Source: a bacterium
Lineage (GTDB): Bacteria; Zhuqueibacterota; Zhuqueibacteria; Thermofontimicrobiales; Thermofontimicrobiaceae
Reading direction: 5' to 3'
NCBI GenBank assembly: GCA_011046315.1
Contig: DSAU01000325.1
Coordinates: 1-22,027, forward strand
DNA: 22,027 bases
The notes beneath the pieces were generated by a model. It saw nothing but the letters and a program-made list of their open reading frames with translations. It did not search any database and was not told the origin of the DNA. The translations under genes and the position numbers were made by a program. Positions 16,563-22,027 of this stretch are shown one piece after another (the first letter of the stretch is position 1; each line of letters opens with the position of its first letter).

Positions 16563-17675
16563 TCATGTGAATTTTACCACAAATTTTTCAAAATGTCTGT
16601 CGTAAAGCAGCGCCAGATGTTGCCAGGAGTATTTTTCGACTGCTGATCCGAGGTTTATATTTCTGATGGTAGAAATATTCTGCAAGGTAGTTTCCAGCCG
16701 TTGAAACAACTCTGGAAAATTATCATAAAAATTTTCTGGATAACAGGTAATGGGTAAAATCTCCGGAAAGGCAAGCCGGTTTGGCAATATTGGGTAGCAA
16801 CCGCAATAAATCGCCTCGACGGCGCTGGCGCCGAAAAAATCCTGGTTCGAGGTCACGGGTATAATATCCGCCAGCCAGAGCCATTGCGCATATTCTCGGA
16901 AAGAGTCAGCGTAGCCAAATTGGATGATTTTTTCTCCGAAGATATTTTTTGCCTGGTCAAAGAGTGTTGGCCTTGTGCTGAAATTTTCTCCCAAAATTGC
17001 AATTTCAAACTCCAGTCCGTTGTTTTGTAAATTCTGCAAAGCCTGAAAAAAATCATTTGGATTTTTATCATATTCCCAGCGGTGATTCCAGAGGATTAGC
17101 GGTTTATCTCTTTTTTTATCCGATCGATGTTGATCAAAGCGCGCCAGATCAATGCCCAGATGGAGTACATGGCTTTTTTGGTTGAGTTTATCGATATTGT
17201 CCACGCCGCGGTGATCGGGAAAATGTTTCAACATGCGCGGCAGTTCCTCGAAAAAAGCGGAGCGATGGAAGGCGGAATTAAAAAACAAAGCATCGGCTGC
17301 CAGCGCAGAAACATAATTAATGAATCCGTAGTGGCGGTCCCGATTTTGGCGTAGATCGCGATCGTCAGGAGACCAGGGGTAACAGATTTGATTTTCATGA
17401 AAATAAACGCCGACCGGAATGGAATGTGCTTTTGTGCGTGTCAACGCCAGAAACGTCGTCAGATCGAGCATGTCAGTAGCGAGGATAAAATCGGGTTGCA
17501 AATCCGCTTCCAGAAACTGCTTGGCCAAAGTTACAGCGCCGCCGTGCATGCGCCACTTCCAAAATTTGCCGCTCAAGCTGATGATGTGTATGTCGTGGCT
17601 GCTGTGTTTCTGGTAACCTTTTGCCCAACTGGCGTGCGAACCGCTGAAATAGGGTTCTATGATTAAAATTTTCAT
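16563..17675 (-). CDS. DUF3524/QTMAN-type glycosyltransferase (putative tRNA-queuosine alpha-mannosyltransferase)
   Basis: The family includes animal QTMAN (earlier GTDC1), which attaches mannose from GDP-mannose to queuosine in tRNA-Asp. Over 370 residues the protein shows the family's N-terminal half: EPYFSGSHASWAKGYQKHS (7-25), FWKWRMHGGA (38-47), ATDMLDLTTFLAL (66-78), YFHENQICYPW (91-101) and FFNSAFHRSAFF (131-142). A GT4-type donor lobe follows with LWNHRWEYDKNP (195-206) and the acidic motif DFFGASAVEAIYCGCYP (279-295). The family call is strong; the reaction in this organism is inferred, as no queuosine biosynthesis gene is in the window. ATG 17675 has AAGG about 4 bases upstream. It lies just beyond the terminator of the trehalose operon, so it is probably transcribed separately. 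Confidence 0.85.
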   Translation of the reverse strand: MKILIIEPYFSGSHASWAKGYQKHSSHDIHIISLSGKFWKWRMHGGAVTLAKQFLEADLQPDFILATDMLDLTTFLALTRTKAHSIPVGVYFHENQICYPWSPDDRDLRQNRDRHYGFINYVSALAADALFFNSAFHRSAFFEELPRMLKHFPDHRGVDNIDKLNQKSHVLHLGIDLARFDQHRSDKKRDKPLILWNHRWEYDKNPNDFFQALQNLQNNGLEFEIAILGENFSTRPTLFDQAKNIFGEKIIQFGYADSFREYAQWLWLADIIPVTSNQDFFGASAVEAIYCGCYPILPNRLAFPEILPITCYPENFYDNFPELFQRLETTLQNISTIRNINLGSAVEKYSWQHLALLYDRHFEKFVVKFT

Positions 17676-17718
17676 CTAACCTTGGACATCTATTTGTGTG
17701 TCATCTGACCTTCAATTG

Positions 17719-17756
17719 AAAAAAAAATAGTCCGGCAGAAGGAACATCTGCCGGAC
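17719..17756 (-). terminator. Strong rho-independent terminator of the otsAB-treT operon
   Basis: On the - strand a perfect 10-bp stem (GTCCGGCAGA, 17756-17747, with TCTGCCGGAC, 17739-17730) closes a 7-base loop. It is followed by TA and then eight T (17728-17721) plus one more pair. It begins about 20 bases after the treT stop and ends about 45 bases before the QTMAN-like start. Confidence 0.9.
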
Positions 17757-17775
17757 ATAGATCGGAAACTGTAAT

Positions 17776-18627
17776 TTAAATCAGAATTTCGCTCATCAAA
17801 TCCAAATAATCCTGCAAAATACGGGTGATGAGGAATTTTTTTTGAACGGTTTCTTTTGCTGATTCGCCAATTCGTTTTGCCAGTGCCGGGGTTTTCATCA
17901 ATTCGATAATTTTCTCTGCGAACATTTCGTTGTCATTGGGTTCGACAAGGAAACCGTTGTCGTTGTCAGTGATCTGCAGTGGAATGCCACCGACATTGGA
18001 GGCGACCACCGGCGTCCCTTTCCACATAGCCTCAGTCACGGTCAAGCCGAAACCTTCACGCTGCGATTTTTGAATGACGACCGATGAAGTTCGTTGCAAT
18101 GCGTTGACCAGAATATTATTTTCTGAAGTTATTAAAATAATGTCGCCTTTTTCGATCAAATTGTTTGATTTTTTCTGTACCTGTTCAAATATTTTCAACC
18201 CTTCCGGATCATCGGATGCCATGCTGCCGCAAAGCACCAATCGGCAGTCAATTTTTTTTCGCACTCGCTTAAAAACATCGACCACACCCTGGGGGTCTTT
18301 CCACTTATCGAATCGGGAAATTTGCGTCAGTATCGGTTTGTCAGTCGGCACTCTATTTTTTTTGAGATATTTATCCATATCTTTTGTACTCAGCTCCATA
18401 TTTTTTGGCGTCAGCGGATCGATCGCTGGTTGGATAATTTTATGCTGAAGCGGAAGGTCCCCTTTATAATTTTCATGGGAAATAATTTCAGCGTCGTATT
18501 TCAGGATAAAGTTTTTTAAATATTCCCACAATTCCGGATTAGGATGCGAAAGATCAATATGGCAGCGCCAGATCCACGGCTGACGTTTTTTGTAAAAATT
18601 GATCAGCGGCAGCGGCTGAGGGTCGTG
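17776..18627 (-). pseudogene. treT: TreT-type trehalose synthase (GT4), C-terminal fragment after a frameshift
   Basis: TreT makes trehalose from an NDP-glucose and glucose. This part begins at the conserved HDPQPLPLINFY, followed by WIWRCHIDLSHPN, ILTQISRFDKWKDP, the second Rossmann lobe with GSMASDDPEG, and the GT4 donor motif QREGFGLTVTEAMWKG with VGGIPLQI. It ends ILQDYLDLMSEILI, like archaeal and bacterial TreT. The open frame reaches back to 18639, but the correct peptide starts at about 18627, where one C appears to be missing from an expected ATCCAC. Together with the N-terminal fragment it would give about 401 residues, normal for TreT. A retaining trehalose phosphorylase of the same GT4 group is the alternative. 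The gene is followed by a terminator. Confidence 0.82.
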
Positions 18628-18980
18628 ATAAACACGCAATCATGATTAATATGGGTGTAAGTTGAAAAATTTTCATTGACTTCAACGAACAATTTCTTTT
18701 TAATCGAGGTGAGATTGATCGGATCGCCCTGCAGCGCATTGTGAAATTTTTTGGTAATCGTAAAAAAATCAGGCATGCCGCGGATAATCCGCCAACCGGC
18801 ATCAATGCCCACGTCGTTCATTAACGGCACCAGGCTGTTGAGAATTTCCGCCACGCCGCCGCCGTAAAAGGTCGAGTTAATGTGAAGAATGTTTTTTCCG
18901 TATAATGGTCTGGCTTTATTGTATATTTTTGTAATAACATTATCTCCGGTAATCTTTCGATAATCATTTAATGTTTTCAT
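18603..18980 (-). pseudogene. treT: TreT-type trehalose synthase (GT4), N-terminal fragment before the frameshift
   Basis: This fragment reads MKTLNDYRKITGDNVI, then ILHINSTFYGGGVAEILNSL and FHNALQGDPINLT, the N-terminal Rossmann lobe and glycine loop of TreT. It reaches DCVFI at the point where homologues continue HDPQP. After that the frame reads TTLSRCR and stops at 18603. Its ATG at 18978-18980 overlaps the end of otsAB by 17 bp (otsAB stop TGA 18964-18966), and its strong ribosome binding site GGAGGTG lies inside otsAB, so the two are translationally coupled. A single missing base at about 18627 is the only defect seen; with no other decay visible, a sequencing error or a very recent mutation are both possible. 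Confidence 0.82.
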
Positions 18981-21162
18981 CTGAATTCACCTCCGCTAAT
19001 TTGTTTAACAATGTACGAACTTCTTTTGATGATTTAATTTTGTACTTTGCTTCAGTCGAAGCGATGCCGACTTTGATCGAATATGCAGTATCGGGCAATA
19101 CCCTGAAAATATCTTCATCGGTCCAGTCGTCACCCAGTGCAATGATGAAATCCCACTTCTTTAAACCGATCCACCTGAATGCAGCTCTGCCTTTATTTAC
19201 ACCGGCGGTTTTTATCTCCACCATTTTATTTCCCTCAAGAACCTGCAAGCTGAGATTTGAGGTCAAATAAATGAGATGATCCACCAATTCACGGGCGCGA
19301 ACTATGCCCTGACCCGGGTCAGCTTTGCGATAATGCCAGACCAGAGAATAATCTTTAGTTTCCACAAAAGAACCCGGCGTCCGGTCAACATACAGCTCGA
19401 GAATGGGTAAAATTTCCTGTTTCCAATCACTTTCCAATTTTTCGATCAGCTCCCAATCCGCGCCATTGATGCGTAACCAGACGCCGTGCTCTCCCACCAG
19501 ATCAACCTTCAGGTCGCCGAACCACTTTTCCAGTGTTTCGCGTTTGCGACCGCTGATAATGACCACGGCGTTTTGTGGCTGATCAGTCAACTTTTTTAAT
19601 ATGGCTATTAACTCATCGTCCGGTTCCACTTTTTCCGGATCTTTGGAAAACGCTTTTAATGTACCATCGTAGTCCAACAGCAATAATCGGTGTTGGCTGC
19701 TCTGGTAAGAATTGATAATTGTTTTTTCAATTTGATGATCCATTGATTTGGTCAGCAACTGTTTTTGCTGATCTTTGGTGTTTAATAGCGTCTCGATAAA
19801 ATCTTCAGCCCAGCGGCATACATTATAGCGTTTTAACTTCTTTTGAATTTCACGGTTAATTTGTAGTTGATCATCCTCTGCCAGGTGAAGCGCTTTATTA
19901 ATTGCGGCTTCGATTTCATCGATGCTGCTGGGATTAACCATGATAATATCGCTCATTTCGTCAGCGGCGCCGGCCATTTCGCTCAAAATTAAAGCGCCTT
20001 TGCCGTTATGTTTGCTGGCAATAAATTCCTTGGCAACAAGATTCATGCCATCGCGGTAAGGCGTCACCAGACCCACATCGGCGCAAAGATAGAGCGCCGC
20101 CAGCATATCAAACGGCAGGTTGCGGTACAGATACCAGATCGGCGTCCACCCCAACGTGCTAAATTTTCCGTTTATGTAACCGACAAGCTCGTCGACTTCA
20201 ATCTTCAGTTTTTTATAGTGTTCCACCTTTGTCCGGGATGGCACCACGACCATGACCAGGCTAACCTTTTCCCGAAACCCGGGATGACATTCCAAATACT
20301 GATTGAAAGCTCTCAACCGCTGGGTGATCGCTTTTGAGTAATCCAAGCGATCTACTGATAGAATAATTTTTCGCTCGCCAATCACGCTGCGGATATTTTT
20401 AACTTCTTTTTTTACCGATGGTTTCTGTGAAGCTTGAAAAAATTTATCAAAGTCGATTCCCATCGGAAAGGAGTCGGCGCGAATGGTTCGATCTTCCAGC
20501 GTCAATTTCATCAGCGAGTGATCCACGCCCAATATCCGGGTTACCGCACTGATAAAATGACGGGCATAGTCGTAAGTATGGAATCCCACCAAATCTGCCC
20601 CTAACATCCCACTCAATATTTCGGTTCGCCAGGGCAGGGTGCGAAAAAGCTCGAACGACGGGAACGGAATGTGCAGAAAAAATCCGATAGTGACGCCGGG
20701 CAGCCTTTCCCGAAGCATGCCCGGCAACAACATGAGCTGATAATCATGCACCCAGATGATGTCATCTTCTGTGGCGACTTGTGCCACTTCATCGCAAAAT
20801 TGCTGGTTGACCTGATGATAGGTCTCCCAATAGCGTTTGTCATTGACTACATATTGGTTGAAATAATGGAACAAAGGCCAAATTGTTTTATTACTAAAGC
20901 CCTCATAATATTTTTCAATCTGTCGTCTGGTTAAAAACACCGGTTTCATTTTCTTTGCCTGCATCTGCTCAAGGATCTCTTCCCGTTCGTGAGAGCTATT
21001 GGAGACGATGCCGGGCCAGCCGATCCATAAACTATCATAAGCAGAAAAAAAAGAGCTGAGACCCGTTGCTAATCCTCCGGCGCTGGGCGTCAAAATTATT
21101 TTTCCTTCCCGCCTCATTGCACTGCTGGGAAGTCGATTCGATACGATAAACAATCGATTCAA
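18964..21162 (-). CDS. otsAB: Fused trehalose-6-phosphate synthase / trehalose-6-phosphate phosphatase
   Basis: One protein makes trehalose 6-phosphate from UDP-glucose (or another NDP-glucose) and glucose 6-phosphate, then dephosphorylates it. From TTG 21162 it has 732 residues. Residues 1-465 are GT20 synthase: LFIVSNRLP (4-12, glucose-6-phosphate Arg), SAGGLATGL (27-35), WPLFHYF (95-101), WVHDYQLMLLP, SVDRLDYSKAI with Arg272 and Lys277 for the nucleotide sugar, and YRDGMNLVAKEF. Residues 490-725 are a HAD phosphatase: LLLLDYDGTL (Asp497, Asp499), VIISGRKRE and ALGDDWTDED. All catalytic residues are present in both halves. The frame is open to GTG 21171, but the GAGGTGA that would serve it overlaps that codon, so TTG 21162, 5 bases away, is preferred. 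It is first in an operon with treT. Confidence 0.95.
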   Translation of the reverse strand: MNRLFIVSNRLPSSAMRREGKIILTPSAGGLATGLSSFFSAYDSLWIGWPGIVSNSSHEREEILEQMQAKKMKPVFLTRRQIEKYYEGFSNKTIWPLFHYFNQYVVNDKRYWETYHQVNQQFCDEVAQVATEDDIIWVHDYQLMLLPGMLRERLPGVTIGFFLHIPFPSFELFRTLPWRTEILSGMLGADLVGFHTYDYARHFISAVTRILGVDHSLMKLTLEDRTIRADSFPMGIDFDKFFQASQKPSVKKEVKNIRSVIGERKIILSVDRLDYSKAITQRLRAFNQYLECHPGFREKVSLVMVVVPSRTKVEHYKKLKIEVDELVGYINGKFSTLGWTPIWYLYRNLPFDMLAALYLCADVGLVTPYRDGMNLVAKEFIASKHNGKGALILSEMAGAADEMSDIIMVNPSSIDEIEAAINKALHLAEDDQLQINREIQKKLKRYNVCRWAEDFIETLLNTKDQQKQLLTKSMDHQIEKTIINSYQSSQHRLLLLDYDGTLKAFSKDPEKVEPDDELIAILKKLTDQPQNAVVIISGRKRETLEKWFGDLKVDLVGEHGVWLRINGADWELIEKLESDWKQEILPILELYVDRTPGSFVETKDYSLVWHYRKADPGQGIVRARELVDHLIYLTSNLSLQVLEGNKMVEIKTAGVNKGRAAFRWIGLKKWDFIIALGDDWTDEDIFRVLPDTAYSIKVGIASTEAKYKIKSSKEVRTLLNKLAEVNSDENIK
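18988..18994 (-). promoter_or_regulatory. Ribosome binding site of treT inside the otsAB coding region
   Basis: GGAGGTG on the - strand, 7 bases before ATG 18980, lies within the last codons of otsAB. With the 17-bp overlap this indicates translational coupling. Confidence 0.75.
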
Positions 21163-21167
21163 AAAAA

Positions 21168-21174
21168 TCACCTC
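21168..21174 (-). promoter_or_regulatory. Ribosome binding site that decides the start of otsAB
   Basis: GAGGTGA lies 5 bases before TTG 21162 and overlaps the in-frame GTG 21169-21171, arguing for the TTG start. Confidence 0.6.
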
Positions 21175-22027
21175 AATTCAATTAATATCTGGTAGTTGGT
21201 TGAACGAAAACTAACAACAAATGTCATTGCAATCCCGCTTCAGGGGGAAAAGCGATCTCTTAATTCTTTGTAAAATAATGAGATTGCTTCGTCCTCCCGC
21301 TGTGGCGGGAACAGAAAAGTGTGAGTTTTCGCTCATACTATAATTGGCGATCAAAATAGCGTGCTGTTGATATTCTACATTGTGTAATGATTAAAAATAG
21401 CAGCAATTCCGTTATGGCTGCAAAACCTGTCAAGTTAAATTTACTCGTGTAGTTAGTAATGAATTGCCTCATGAGTTATCTTGTGGATTTGATATCTTAC
21501 CGGTTTTTATCCTGGTGGTGGCAATTCAAATCACCAAGTTCCGCGAGATTGCCATGCAATAGTAATAATGGCAGGATGTTGGTTAACTGCGATCAGCCTG
21601 ATGGTTTTAAATCAGATACTGAATAGCAGCGAAATATTTGAAATTTGTCAATCCAGCTAACAACCTGACACCGCGGTTTCCAATAAAATCATTGTTGAAA
21701 AATAATAAAAAAATTGGTTAATTACAAGTATGAATTCAACTTTTTTTATAAAAGCCCGGTTATGGTTTGTCTGTGTATGACCTTTGGAAAATTTTTTCCA
21801 CCTGTAAAATATGAATTAATTTTATTGTTGTTGCTCTAATTGGAGGGATAAGTATGATGTCAAAAGACGATTATTATAGCCATTGCTGATAAACGATTGA
21901 GCGGAGTAATACATCGGTTTTGGGTGGCTTACTGATGCCGTCGCTTGATATTCAAGTTATTTTGTCAAATATCAATTTTCTCAAATTAACTATGCAATTG
22001 CATCAATTGTATCAAACAAAGCGATGG
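21175..22027. other. Gene-free region upstream of otsAB, holding a MITE-like repeat and a possible mini-cistron
   Basis: About 850 bp without a convincing gene. A copy of the palindromic repeat occupies 21201-21335, leaving only about 39 bp to the otsAB start, so the otsAB promoter lies in or beyond the repeat. At 21843-21889 on the + strand GGAGGG precedes an 11-codon frame (ATG 21854 to TGA 21887-21889). After TGA and TAA the same frame is open to the window edge, but without coding character that I recognise. The middle part (21340-21840) is AT-rich and shows nothing else. Confidence 0.5.
21201..21335. repeat. MITE-like palindromic repeat, copy 2 (diverged)
   Basis: The outer arms tgaacgaaaact (21201-21212) and agttttcgctca (21324-21335) pair at 11 of 12 positions. 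Inside lie gtcattgcaatcccgcttcag on the left (from 21223), agcgatct (21251-21258) pairing 7 of 8 with agattgct (21281-21288), and a hairpin tcccgc-tgtg-gcggga at 21295-21310. The core matches copy 1 at 12022-12186, although the outer arms have a different sequence. It ends about 39 bp before the otsAB start codon. Confidence 0.65.

Noticed and set aside
1..22027. Hidden defence island, prophage or secondary-metabolite cluster
   Set aside because: Every long gene matches a metabolic, hydrolytic or modification family. There is no nuclease, integrase, transposase, NRPS/PKS or toxin-antitoxin pair on either strand.

Overview
The window (about 22 kb, mid-40s % GC by eye) looks like chromosomal DNA of a free-living, probably Gram-negative heterotroph. 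At least four proteins carry signal peptides. The GH31 enzyme has the catalytic context I associate with Bacteroidetes and related FCB-group bacteria. Purine-rich GAGG-type ribosome binding sites precede most genes. I lean towards the FCB superphylum (for example Calditrichota or KSB1-like lineages), but no marker gene here decides it. No phage, plasmid, CRISPR, rRNA or tRNA feature was found.

Layout. (1) The + strand carries the 3' end of selD (2-571), an AT-rich gap, and a secreted all-helical protein built from six roughly 81-residue repeats (948-2456). (2) From 2487 on, every gene is on the - strand. First come a beta-propeller glycosidase split by a one-base frameshift (2487-3438), an imperfect inverted repeat, and a two-domain GNAT acyltransferase (3652-4839). 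A terminator at 4869-4920 closes a tandem pair of exported bleomycin-hydrolase-like cysteine peptidases (4927-6117 and 6218-7402). (3) Next are an alpha/beta hydrolase, an FGGY sugar kinase, the bifunctional NAD(P)H-hydrate repair enzyme Nnr, a MITE-like repeat, an exported GH31 alpha-glycosidase and a diacylglycerol-kinase-family lipid kinase. (4) A gene-free 0.6 kb precedes a DUF3524/QTMAN-type glycosyltransferase (putative tRNA-queuosine mannosyltransferase). (5) A trehalose operon follows: a fused OtsA-OtsB enzyme translationally coupled by a 17-bp overlap to a TreT-type trehalose synthase. TreT is broken by one missing base, and a strong terminator ends the operon. A second copy of the MITE-like repeat lies directly upstream of otsAB. 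The last 0.85 kb holds no convincing gene.

How the genes fit together. Trehalose synthesis (OtsAB plus TreT) is the only clear pathway operon. The GH31 enzyme, the propeller glycosidase and the FGGY kinase suggest use of external carbohydrate, but no transporter or SusC/D pair is visible. The tandem exported peptidases point to peptide trimming in the envelope. SelD and the QTMAN homologue both touch tRNA modification (selenouridine or Sec supply, and queuosine glycosylation), but they lie about 16 kb apart and need not be linked.

I see no clearly new multi-gene system. The items most worth follow-up are the six-repeat secreted protein, the bacterial QTMAN homologue, the peptidase pair with one altered Asn loop, the two one-base frameshifts, and the repeats whose arms stay complementary within each copy while differing between copies.
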